NCBI GenBank assembly: GCA_946415645.1
Contig: CAMKTJ010000020.1
Location: 1-45,240, forward strand
Length of the DNA stretch: 45,240 nucleotides
Reading direction: 5' to 3'
Source of the DNA: an uncultured Prevotellaceae bacterium
Lineage (GTDB): Bacteria; Bacteroidota; Bacteroidia; Bacteroidales; Bacteroidaceae
The notes under the pieces were generated by a model that saw only the letters and a program-made list of their open reading frames with translations, was not told the origin of the DNA and did not search any database. This document shows, in pieces, positions 32,686 through 40,483 of this stretch; the first letter of the stretch is position 1; each line of letters begins with the position of its first letter. Made by a program: the position numbers and the translations under genes.

Positions 32686-35600
32686 ATGAAGAGAAACAAA
32701 CTAACGACATTGTTGGCTGCTTTCTTAATGGCGGCAACAGTTTCTGCCCAGGTCACATTTACCTGTACGGGCGGAACTAATTTTGAGGGTAACGAAGGCG
32801 TTGCCAAGCTCTTCGACAGCAATCGGGAAACCAAGTTTTGTGGTAATTGTGGCAATGATGTCTATGCACTCATTGAAGCTTCCGAACCTGTCTATGTATG
32901 GGGCTATGACATGACTACTGCTAACGACAATGAAACCTATGATCGCTGTATCGGGAAATGGCAGCTTTTTGCTACCAATGACGCAACGGTCGCAGCTGAC
33001 CCAAGTGCAGCAGGTTGGGTAGCGCTCTCTGACTTTGGTCGTAACGAGATGGTTCAGCGGAAGAATTACTTTACACAGCGTTTCTTCTGCGAAAAGGGCG
33101 TTAACAAGTCTTTCAAGTATTTCAAGCTTGTCCTTAATGAAAGAAAGAAATACAGGGAAAACGATCAGGATCGTTATGATGGTCTGATTCAGCTTTCTGA
33201 GTTCAAGATTCTGGGTGAACCTAATCGTGTGGTCAGCTACAAGTGGAAAGCTTCTTCTCAGGATAATTCCAAGAAGGCTGTTGACCTGTTGATTGGCCAG
33301 AAGTGGGAAGGCAGCAACTTGGCTAATGGCAAGAATTGGGTAACCATTGAGACGGGTGATGGTCAGGCATATGCAGTAAAGAGCTATTCTTTCTCTACTC
33401 ACGATGATGGCAGTTGGAACGACCGTGCTCCCAAGAGCTGGAAGATTGAAGGCTCCAATGATAATAGCAACTGGACACTTATTGACGAAGTGGTTAACGA
33501 TAACGTAATTCAGAATCTAAACTTTTCGACATTTGAGTTCACTCCTTCTAATACAACCGACAAGTTCCGCTATATTAAGCTGACTTTGAATGCTATGAAG
33601 AGCGATGGCTGGACACAGGTAGGTGAATTCCATGTTGTAAGTACTTCTGATGTATCTGATGCTCAATACTATACAAACCTAGTAAATGCTGCAAAGGCTA
33701 CTAAGGCCGAATATGAGTCTTTGCTGGGCGAGAACGATCCTTGGTGTCAGGAGTATGCTACCTTCTTTGCCGGCTTGGACTTAGATAATTTGTTGACAGC
33801 AGGCATACAAACTGGTGAGTATGCTACACTTGAAACGAAATTGAAGGCAGCCGAAGAAAATGCTATTGCCAAGGCTGTGAACCTGTTTGTCAATGGTGCG
33901 AATTATGCTGCAATCGCCGGCTCTGCATGCTGGGGCGACGGCAACTATTCACAGTTGGTTGATGGTAAAGAGTCAACAAAGTGGGGTGGCGATAATTTCC
34001 CACAGTATGTTATCTTCCGTGTGAAAGCTGCTTTCAAACCGTTCTTCTACAAGCTTGTAACGGGTAACGACACCGCTACTAGAACAGGTCGTAACTGGAA
34101 GTCCTGGAACGTATATGGCGGTAACTTTGCATCCTTTAATGAAGCTCTTAATAAAGATGCCGCAGAATGGGTCTTGCTTGATGAGAGAACTGATGTCAGC
34201 GAGGAGTATCTGCCTATGAAGAACTTCTATCCTGCAACATTCGATTTTAATAAGGGTGTTACCCAGGATTACCTGTATTACATGGTGAAGGTAACTGCGC
34301 CTCATTCCGGCTCTCAGCAGCAGATGTCAGAGATGTATCTCTGCACTCAGGATGAGTTTGAGGCTATCCGTAAGCCTTTGGTAGATGAGTTGACAGACTT
34401 TGCCGCTGGTGTAGCCGATATGGTGGTTGAATCTGACCTAGAAGCTTCTAAGACAATTTTCACAGAGAAATTTGCTGAGCTTCAAACAACCTCTGATGCT
34501 GTTGCTCTGACTAAGATATATAACGAATTGGTCTCTTTGAAGGACGCACTCAGTGAGTCAGCTGACTTCATGGCCGGAGGTTATCGTCCCATTAGCGGTA
34601 ATACTGCTTGGAGTGATGGCGAGAATCATACCAAGTTACTGGATGGCAACGAAAAGACCAAGTGGGGTGGTAACTTGCCCGAAGGCGGCTCATACGTTAT
34701 CTTCAAGGCCTATGCTTCAAAGGCTTTCAACCAGTACATGTTAGTTACCGGTAATGATACCAAGGGCAATTCGGGTCGTAACTGGAAGACATGGAAGATT
34801 TACGGTGCTAATATCAAGGGTGATATGGATGAGATGGCTACTCGCGATTTCGGAAATTGGACACTGCTTGATGAGAAGACAGACATCGGTAAGGATCGTT
34901 TGCCCGCAGATAACTTTGCTCCCGCTTACTTTAATATTAGCGAGAAATGGGAAAGTAACTATAAGTACTTCAAGATTGAGGTTGAATCCGCACTTGATGG
35001 TGGTTCCATCCAGATGTCTGAGTTCAAGTTCTTGTCTGATGAAGAGTTTGCTGCTATCCGTCAGGAATATGTTGATTCTTTGACTAAGGTTAGCATGGCT
35101 CTTGCAAATCTTGAAGAAGGCTTAGAGATGCCAGATGCTATTAAGCAGAAACTGATGGCACAGCTTACAGAAACTATTACTGCCAAGATTACCGCAGTAG
35201 CAACTGCTACCGCAGACGATCTGGTTCCTAATTTTAATGGGGCAATCAATTACATCACAGCTGAGGTTCCTGCAATCATTGCTGCTAACACCATGGCACA
35301 GGTTGACGGTGTATATCAGATTAGTGCTGCACCTCAGTTGGCTAACTTCGCAACAATTGTAAACGGTGGTGCCACAGATGCTAAGGCTGTTCTTACTACA
35401 GATATTGACCTTGCTCAGGCAATCACTAATGATGCATGGACTTCTATTGGTAATAATGACAAGCCATTCAAGGGTACATTTGATGGTCAGGGTCATACTA
35501 TTAAGAATATCACTTACACAGCAACAGGTCAGTATAATGGTCTGTTCGGTAAGCTTACTACAGGCGCTGTTGTGAAGAATTTCACAGCAGAGGGAACCAT

Positions 35601-36786
35601 GACCGTTTCTGCGAGTGTTACAGGTAGAGCAGTTGCTCTTATCGGTGTTGCAGGTGATGGTGGTGTCCTCATCCAGAACATCAACAGCAAGATGAACTAC
35701 AACAACCAGCTGGCCGGTGCTCAAGTAGGTGGTATCCTTGGTGGTGCACTCAATGGTAATGCAACAATTGTTGACCGTTGTACCTATTCTGGTACTTTGG
35801 ACGGTAATGATGCTGGAGGTAATGGTAACTATGGTGGTCTTGTGGGTTATGCTAACAATAACGCTGCATGCTATCTTACTATTAGCAACTGTCTCTTTGA
35901 TGGTGAACTCGTTAACAAAGCCGCAACTCCAGGTAACTGTACTTTCGGTGGTATGATTGGCTATAGCAATGGTGCAAATGTAACAATTAAGAACTGTCTC
36001 TCTATTGGTACTGTATCATCTCCTGTTGCTGCTCAGTTCTTTGGAGCAGTTAAGAGCACTCGTTCTTCTATCAACAACAGCTACTATAAGGGTGAAAAAG
36101 TGAATGGCTCTGCAAGTACAGTTACATTGGATGGTGCTGCTAAGGTTACTGATGACCAGTTGGCAAGCAACGAGATTGTTCTGAAGTTAGGTGTTGCCTT
36201 CCGTCAGGATGTAGGTAAGGATGCTTATCCTACTTTGGATGCTACTAAGCCTGTTGTTATTGAGATCTCAGAGGCAGGTTATGCTACACTGTTTATTGAC
36301 AATGCAGACCTCACAATTCCTGATGGTGTTGTTGCATCTGCTGGTCTTGTATGGGGTAATCTGGTGGATGTTCAGCCTATCGAGGGCAAGATTGCTGCAG
36401 GAGAGCCCGTTATCCTGAAGGGTGAAGCAGGTGTCTACAGTTTTGCTCCTACAACAGGTGCTGTTAAGGCAGAGCGTAACGACCTGAAGGGTGCTGCTAC
36501 TGATGTTGAAGCTGCTGGCAAGTACGTTCTTGCTCAGCCAGAAGGTCAGCCTGTTGGTTTCTACAAAGCCAATGAGGGTACTATCAAGGCTGGTAAGGCA
36601 TATATAGAGGTTCCTGCAACTGAGGTTAAGGTATTCTACTTCAACGGTGAAGATGCTACTGGTATTAACGGCCTTAATGACGTTAACGACCTTAATGACG
36701 CTGCTATCTACAATGTTGCCGGTCAGCGCGTAAGCAAGCTGCAGAAGGGCATCAACATTGTGAACGGAAAGAAAGTGCTGAAGTAA
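32686..36786 (+). CDS. Large exported discoidin/GLUG protein with C-terminal sorting motif (unit 1)
   Basis: A 1366-residue protein with signal peptide MKRNKLTTLLAAFLMAATVSA. Four discoidin-like modules follow: about 22-180, 183-330 (classical F5/8 type C look, SWKIEGSNDNSNWTLIDEV), 400-560 and 625-785. The last two carry TKWGG and RNWKxWxxYG motifs shared with the dockerin protein at 13587. A helical linker (790-870) leads to GLUG beta-helix repeats (about 875-1150; FDGQGHTIKNITYTATGQYN, NGLFG). A beta domain (EAGYATLFID, GKYVLAQPEGQPVGFYKANE) and the type IX-like motif AIYNVAGQRVSKLQKGINIV-NGKKVLK end the protein. The role is probably surface glycan or matrix binding. It is followed after 70 bases by a 50-residue peptide gene. 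Confidence 0.85.
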   Translation: MKRNKLTTLLAAFLMAATVSAQVTFTCTGGTNFEGNEGVAKLFDSNRETKFCGNCGNDVYALIEASEPVYVWGYDMTTANDNETYDRCIGKWQLFATNDATVAADPSAAGWVALSDFGRNEMVQRKNYFTQRFFCEKGVNKSFKYFKLVLNERKKYRENDQDRYDGLIQLSEFKILGEPNRVVSYKWKASSQDNSKKAVDLLIGQKWEGSNLANGKNWVTIETGDGQAYAVKSYSFSTHDDGSWNDRAPKSWKIEGSNDNSNWTLIDEVVNDNVIQNLNFSTFEFTPSNTTDKFRYIKLTLNAMKSDGWTQVGEFHVVSTSDVSDAQYYTNLVNAAKATKAEYESLLGENDPWCQEYATFFAGLDLDNLLTAGIQTGEYATLETKLKAAEENAIAKAVNLFVNGANYAAIAGSACWGDGNYSQLVDGKESTKWGGDNFPQYVIFRVKAAFKPFFYKLVTGNDTATRTGRNWKSWNVYGGNFASFNEALNKDAAEWVLLDERTDVSEEYLPMKNFYPATFDFNKGVTQDYLYYMVKVTAPHSGSQQQMSEMYLCTQDEFEAIRKPLVDELTDFAAGVADMVVESDLEASKTIFTEKFAELQTTSDAVALTKIYNELVSLKDALSESADFMAGGYRPISGNTAWSDGENHTKLLDGNEKTKWGGNLPEGGSYVIFKAYASKAFNQYMLVTGNDTKGNSGRNWKTWKIYGANIKGDMDEMATRDFGNWTLLDEKTDIGKDRLPADNFAPAYFNISEKWESNYKYFKIEVESALDGGSIQMSEFKFLSDEEFAAIRQEYVDSLTKVSMALANLEEGLEMPDAIKQKLMAQLTETITAKITAVATATADDLVPNFNGAINYITAEVPAIIAANTMAQVDGVYQISAAPQLANFATIVNGGATDAKAVLTTDIDLAQAITNDAWTSIGNNDKPFKGTFDGQGHTIKNITYTATGQYNGLFGKLTTGAVVKNFTAEGTMTVSASVTGRAVALIGVAGDGGVLIQNINSKMNYNNQLAGAQVGGILGGALNGNATIVDRCTYSGTLDGNDAGGNGNYGGLVGYANNNAACYLTISNCLFDGELVNKAATPGNCTFGGMIGYSNGANVTIKNCLSIGTVSSPVAAQFFGAVKSTRSSINNSYYKGEKVNGSASTVTLDGAAKVTDDQLASNEIVLKLGVAFRQDVGKDAYPTLDATKPVVIEISEAGYATLFIDNADLTIPDGVVASAGLVWGNLVDVQPIEGKIAAGEPVILKGEAGVYSFAPTTGAVKAERNDLKGAATDVEAAGKYVLAQPEGQPVGFYKANEGTIKAGKAYIEVPATEVKVFYFNGEDATGINGLNDVNDLNDAAIYNVAGQRVSKLQKGINIVNGKKVLK

Positions 36787-36880
36787 TGATTATTAACTTT
36801 TGACCCATACCCTCATTAGTCACCTCCCCTGATGGGGAGGATGGGAGGGGGCTTATATGAAATATATTAAACCCGCCTTG
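36633..36880 (+). repeat. 248-base near-identical duplicated block, copy 1
   Basis: This stretch, spanning the 3' end of the unit 1 large gene, the spacer and the first codons of the peptide gene, matches 39731-39978 with a single difference (T/C at 36833/39931). Its first part (36634-36729) is also identical to 42962-43057 in unit 3. Sequence on either side diverges clearly. Confidence 0.85.
36823..36840 (+). promoter_or_regulatory. Hairpin just before the unit 1 peptide gene
   Basis: CCTCCCC-TGAT-GGGGAGG is a perfect 7-base stem ending 16 bases before the peptide ATG, followed by ATGGGAGGGGGCTTAT. The same hairpin (loop TGAC) is at 39921-39938. It could affect peptide translation or RNA stability, or simply be a stop-associated repeat. 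Confidence 0.5.
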
Positions 36881-37009
36881 CGCGTTGAATCGGCTCAGGT
36901 TGTCAACATGTTGGCAGAGAGCCTGGTGATAAACGGCGATACCACAGTAGATGGTGGTGATGCTCTGACAAAGGAAAATGATTGGGCAATTTGGTCTGAT
37001 GAGGACTAA
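36857..37009 (+). CDS. 50-residue acidic peptide, family member 1 (unknown function)
   Basis: The frame reads MKYIKPALRVESAQVVNMLA, then ESLVINGDTTVDGGDALTKE, then NDWAIWSDED. It has no classical signal peptide, lipobox or membrane segment. I do not recognise a function. Coding status is supported by two related frames at 39955 and 43202, each directly downstream of a large GLUG protein, whose differences are mostly silent or conservative. The core AESLVINGDTTVDGG is invariant. A Gly-Gly near the middle could be a double-glycine leader cleavage site releasing an acidic 16-mer, but no peptidase-transporter is in the window. The gene ends 22 bases before a terminator, so it is the second gene of a two-gene unit. 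Confidence 0.75.
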   Translation: MKYIKPALRVESAQVVNMLAESLVINGDTTVDGGDALTKENDWAIWSDED

Positions 37010-37031
37010 TTCCTATTCCTAATCTTATAAT

Positions 37032-37066
37032 GAAAAGGCAATTCTCTATTTGAGAGTTGCCTTTTC
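37032..37066 (+). terminator. Terminator of GLUG unit 1
   Basis: GAAAAGGCAATTCTC (37032-37046) pairs with GAGAGTTGCCTTTTC (37052-37066): a 15-base stem with one G-U pair and a 5-base loop, followed by TGTTCTTT. Confidence 0.8.
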
Positions 37067-37096
37067 TGTTCTTTATGAGTAAAAATGTTCCGGAAA

Positions 37097-37128
37097 TTTG
37101 GAATGTATTCCCAAAAAATGTATTTTTG
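37097..37128 (+). promoter_or_regulatory. Bacteroidetes promoter of GLUG unit 2
   Basis: TTTG (37097-37100), a 20-base spacer and TATTTTTG (37121-37128) match the consensus, between the unit 1 terminator and the next start codon. Confidence 0.8.
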
Positions 37129-37181
37129 CGCACGTACATTAGTGCAATTAAAACCTTTTTTAACTTTAATATTCTTTTTTT

Positions 37182-39884
37182 ATGAAGACAAAACTACTTT
37201 TGCTTCTTGCCATGTGTATAGGTATGACAAGTAGCGCATGGGCGTTAGAAAAAGACGGTGACGTTTATCAGATTAGCTCAGCTCAGGATTTGCGTGATTT
37301 CGCCGTCACAGTGAACGAAGGCGAATACAGTGCTTCAGCTGTTTTGACTACTAACATCGATTTTGACAACGTTGAATGGACCTCACCTATCGGCAGTGAA
37401 GCTCATCCTTACACAGGAACCTTCGATGGAAAAGGCTTCACTATTTCTGAATTTATCTACAACACTACCGCCAATAATACAGGTTTCTTTGGCAACCTTG
37501 GTAACGGCGCAGTAGTAAAGAACTTTACTATTGAGGGAACTATCAATAGTACTCACCAGCGTGTTGGAGTTATTGGTTCTGTAGGTAGTGGTTCTAGCGC
37601 GAAGACTGATGTTGCCACAATCAGCAACATACACAGTAAGATTAATCTTACATGTACTCAGACAAGACACGGTGGCGTATTAGGTTCACAAAATGGCTTA
37701 GGCACTGTAAATATTGACCATTGCACCTATTCCGGCACTCTTGACGCTGGAAACACAACAGGTAACTTTGGTGGTATTGTAGGTCTTACCAATAATAATT
37801 CCGGTTCAATTGTTAACATCGCTAACTGTCTGTTTGATGGAACTGTCAGCAACGGCACAGGAACTAACGCAGGCGGTATCGTAGGTTATACAAACAAAAC
37901 AAAAGTAACCATTACTAATTGCTTGTCTGTAGGTTCCGTTGAATCAGCAAACCCTGGTCAGTTCTTTGGGCAACTCAATGCAAGCAACTCCAAATGGTCT
38001 GGCGTGAACTATTATGTGACGGCTGATCCTATCATAGGCACTGTTCAAAATGACGCAAAAGTAAGCGGTTCGGCACCGACACAGGCAACCAGCACACAGC
38101 TTACTAGTGGCGAACTCTGCTATCTGCTGAATGGAAGTCAGTCGAAGAACGTCAAGTGGTTCCAGAAACTTCCTGGCGATGCTTATCCAACTCTCATTGG
38201 TTCAGATGTTGTTTATTTAACAGGACATTTGCATTGTAATGGTGTTGCCTATGAGGGTGAAACTGCTTATTCTAATATTAATGCAAGTGAAAAAGACGAA
38301 CATATTTATGTTAATGGTTTGTGCTCCTATTGTAGTTTCCCCGACGTAAACTATCTAACTCCAAATACTGATGGTTATTATGAAATAGGTACAGCAAATC
38401 AGATGAAATGGTTTGCGGCTTTCGTTAATTGCGGTGGTGAGAATATGTCTGCCAATGCTGTTCTGGTAGCAGATATTGACATGAAGGGAGAAAGTTGGCC
38501 AGAGGCTATTGGTAACTGGGTTAATAATATTGGTTATAAGGGTCATTTTGATGGGCAGGGACATGCCATCAAGAACCTTACCTATACTACTACCAAAAGT
38601 TACCATGGATTTTTTGGCGTAATCTTGGGAGGTGCTATTGTTGAGAATTTCAGTATCTATGGTGATGTAACCAACGTAGAATATGATGCTATTGCTCCCA
38701 TTGCATACTCAAAGGAGGCACCTGTTTACATTCGCAACATTCACAGCTATCTGAACATTACAAGTTCCGGCAATGATAAGAAAGTCGGCGGTATCTTAGG
38801 AAATGGAAATCAGGGAACAACCTATGTTGACCGTTGTATCTTCTCTGGTACTCTTAGCTCAACCAACAAGACAAACTGTGGTGGTATAGTTGCTTATTTC
38901 CAGAATAATGCCAATTCTTTTGTTAATATCTCAAATTGTCTGTTTGAAGGAAAGATAACGAGTACAGCTAATAATGCCTATTGTGGCGGTATAGTAGGTT
39001 ATATTGGTACTAATAATAGCGTATACACCATTACTAACTGTCTGTCAGTAGGAACATTTGATGCCCCTGTTGCAGGCTCCATCTTCGGCTATGTAAGAAA
39101 CGCTGGTGGTGGTTTTAACAACAACTACTATTGCGGAGGTGCAACAAGCGGTTTGACAGAAGGAACTGGAGCAAACAATGATGCCACATCCGTTACAACC
39201 GAACAACTTGCAAGCGGTGAGGTGGCAGCTAAGTTAGGTATTGCTTTCCGTCAGAATCTGGAGGATGAAGGAGAATCAAAGAAGGATTCATATCCTATCA
39301 TCCCAATGACTGATGATGATTTGTTGGAACACGATGTTGTAGTTGAGATTACCGAGGCAGGTTATGCTACATTGTATATTCCTGATGTTGATGTTGTGGC
39401 CGATGAAATTAAGGCATTTACAGGTGAGATAAATGGTGAAAAATTGGAACTGATACCTGTCAAAGACAAGACATCTGGTGTTTGTTTCATTCCTGCTCAG
39501 ACCGCTGTGATTCTGAAGGGTGCTCCTGGTATCTATAGCTTAATTCCTGGTTTTGGTGCTGCCAAAATTGAAGGAAATGTTCTGAAGGGTTCAGCTGAGG
39601 ATGTTGAGGCAACTGGTAAGTATGTGCTGGCTAAGCCCGAAGATGGTGAGGTTGGCTTCTACCTGGCTAGTGGTGGTACCATCAAGGCAGGCAAGGCATA
39701 CCTGGAACTTCCTGCAACAGAGGTTAAGGCATTCTACTTCAACGGTGAAGATGCTACTGGTATTAACGGCCTTAATGACGTTAACGACCTTAATGACGCT
39801 GCTATCTACAATGTTGCCGGTCAGCGCGTAAGCAAGCTGCAGAAGGGCATCAACATTGTGAACGGAAAGAAAGTGCTGAAGTAA
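37182..39884 (+). CDS. Exported GLUG-repeat protein with C-terminal sorting motif (unit 2)
   Basis: A 900-residue protein; signal peptide MKTKLLLLLAMCIGMTSSAWA. Two GLUG beta-helix regions cover about residues 22-320 and 390-690. Each opens with a YQISSAQDLRDFA or YEIGTANQMKWFA segment and contains FDGKGFTISEF or FDGQGHAIKNL and repeated NCLFDGT / NCLFEGK, GGIVGYT and TNCLSVG strands. The beta domain (EAGYATLYIPDVD, GKYVLAKPEDGEVGFYLASG) and the last 60 residues are almost the same as in units 1 and 3, ending AIYNVAGQRVSKLQKGINIV-NGKKVLK. No discoidin modules are present. T9SS export and surface attachment are inferred; the ligand is unknown. A peptide gene follows after 70 bases. Confidence 0.85.
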   Translation: MKTKLLLLLAMCIGMTSSAWALEKDGDVYQISSAQDLRDFAVTVNEGEYSASAVLTTNIDFDNVEWTSPIGSEAHPYTGTFDGKGFTISEFIYNTTANNTGFFGNLGNGAVVKNFTIEGTINSTHQRVGVIGSVGSGSSAKTDVATISNIHSKINLTCTQTRHGGVLGSQNGLGTVNIDHCTYSGTLDAGNTTGNFGGIVGLTNNNSGSIVNIANCLFDGTVSNGTGTNAGGIVGYTNKTKVTITNCLSVGSVESANPGQFFGQLNASNSKWSGVNYYVTADPIIGTVQNDAKVSGSAPTQATSTQLTSGELCYLLNGSQSKNVKWFQKLPGDAYPTLIGSDVVYLTGHLHCNGVAYEGETAYSNINASEKDEHIYVNGLCSYCSFPDVNYLTPNTDGYYEIGTANQMKWFAAFVNCGGENMSANAVLVADIDMKGESWPEAIGNWVNNIGYKGHFDGQGHAIKNLTYTTTKSYHGFFGVILGGAIVENFSIYGDVTNVEYDAIAPIAYSKEAPVYIRNIHSYLNITSSGNDKKVGGILGNGNQGTTYVDRCIFSGTLSSTNKTNCGGIVAYFQNNANSFVNISNCLFEGKITSTANNAYCGGIVGYIGTNNSVYTITNCLSVGTFDAPVAGSIFGYVRNAGGGFNNNYYCGGATSGLTEGTGANNDATSVTTEQLASGEVAAKLGIAFRQNLEDEGESKKDSYPIIPMTDDDLLEHDVVVEITEAGYATLYIPDVDVVADEIKAFTGEINGEKLELIPVKDKTSGVCFIPAQTAVILKGAPGIYSLIPGFGAAKIEGNVLKGSAEDVEATGKYVLAKPEDGEVGFYLASGGTIKAGKAYLELPATEVKAFYFNGEDATGINGLNDVNDLNDAAIYNVAGQRVSKLQKGINIVNGKKVLK

Positions 39885-39978
39885 TGATTATTAACTTTTG
39901 ACCCATACCCTCATTAGTCACCTCCCCTGACGGGGAGGATGGGAGGGGGCTTATATGAAATATATTAAACCCGCCTTG
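39731..39978 (+). repeat. 248-base near-identical duplicated block, copy 2
   Basis: It matches 36633-36880 at 247 of 248 positions, across coding, spacer and peptide-start sequence alike. Conservation of the non-coding spacer points to recent duplication or gene conversion rather than selection on protein alone. Confidence 0.85.
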
Positions 39979-40107
39979 AAGGTTGAATCGGCTCAGGTTG
40001 CCAACATGTTGGCAGAGAGCCTCGTGATAAACGGCGATACCACAGTAGATGGTGGTGATGCTCTGACAAAAGAAAATGATTGGGCCCTATGGTCCGATGA
40101 AGAATAA
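39955..40107 (+). CDS. 50-residue acidic peptide, family member 2 (unknown function)
   Basis: The frame reads MKYIKPALKVESAQVANMLA, then ESLVINGDTTVDGGDALTKE, then NDWALWSDEE. It differs from member 1 at four of 50 residues (K9, A16, L45, E50), all conservative, while several third-position changes are silent (for example GCA/GCC, TCT/TCC and AAG/AAA), which supports real translation. No signal peptide is visible. It sits 70 bases after the unit 2 large gene and before the terminator at 40168-40211. The function is not recognised. Confidence 0.75.
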   Translation: MKYIKPALKVESAQVANMLAESLVINGDTTVDGGDALTKENDWALWSDEE

Positions 40108-40167
40108 CCTCACCCCCGACCCCTCTCCTAAGGGCGAGGGGGAGAATGGGTGATAATAAATAAAGTG

Positions 40168-40211
40168 TAAACAAGGGAGGCAGTTCCGAGCGGGGCTGCC
40201 TCCCTTGTTTA
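40168..40211 (+). terminator. Terminator of GLUG unit 2
   Basis: TAAACAAGGGAGGCAG (40168-40183) and CTGCCTCCCTTGTTTA (40196-40211) form a perfect 16-base stem. The A and T runs at its feet would let it work in both directions. Its GGGAGGCAG core resembles the unit 3 terminator (GAGAGGCAG). Confidence 0.85.
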
Positions 40212-40213
40212 TA

Positions 40214-40305
40214 CCCCGAGCCTGCATTTGTTCCCTCCCCGAGTCTGCATTTGTTCCCTCCCCGAGTCTGCACGTGTTCCCTCCCCGAGTCTGCACGTGC
40301 AGACT
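40214..40305. repeat. Four tandem copies of a 23-base unit ending in an 18-base palindrome
   Basis: Units at 40214, 40237, 40260 and 40283 begin CCCCGAGTCTGCA (first copy CCCCGAGCCTGCA) and the first three end TTCCCT. Copies 1-2 have ATTTG and copies 3-4 have ACGTG in the middle. The last copy runs into the perfect palindrome AGTCTGCACGTGCAGACT (40288-40305). Units are contiguous, with no spacers. Confidence 0.9.
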
Positions 40306-40370
40306 GGCGAGGTAGCAAAATAGGGTACATTCATCGTTTTTTGATGATAATGCAATTTTTTTAAGAATAA

Positions 40371-40403
40371 TTTGCATTTATCAATTATTTATTGTTACCT
40401 TTG
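40371..40403 (+). promoter_or_regulatory. Bacteroidetes promoter of GLUG unit 3
   Basis: TTTG (40371-40374), a 21-base spacer and TACCTTTG (40396-40403) match the consensus, 80 bases before the start codon. Confidence 0.75.
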
Positions 40404-40483
40404 CTGCTGACATATCTATAAATTGACCTAGAAACTTGTGATTACTTTAACTATATTTATTAACTATTAACTATCAACAATTC

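Larger units (their letters stand above)
40108..40483. other. 376-base spacer between units 2 and 3
   Basis: No gene is present. In order it contains a stop-associated GC repeat (40108-40150, with CCCCTCTCC-TAAGG-GCGAGGGG), the unit 2 terminator, a 23-base tandem repeat with an 18-base palindrome, an AT-rich stretch and the unit 3 promoter. Minus-strand frames over the tandem repeat are repeat artefacts. Confidence 0.7.

Noticed and set aside
40214..40305. Short CRISPR-like array
   Set aside because: The 23-base units are contiguous with no unique spacers and no cas genes are present; it is a tandem repeat.
39965..40377. Minus-strand frames of 121 and 96 codons over the 23-base repeats
   Set aside because: Their residues come from translating the tandem repeat and the terminator; the plus-strand peptide gene and the terminator explain the region.
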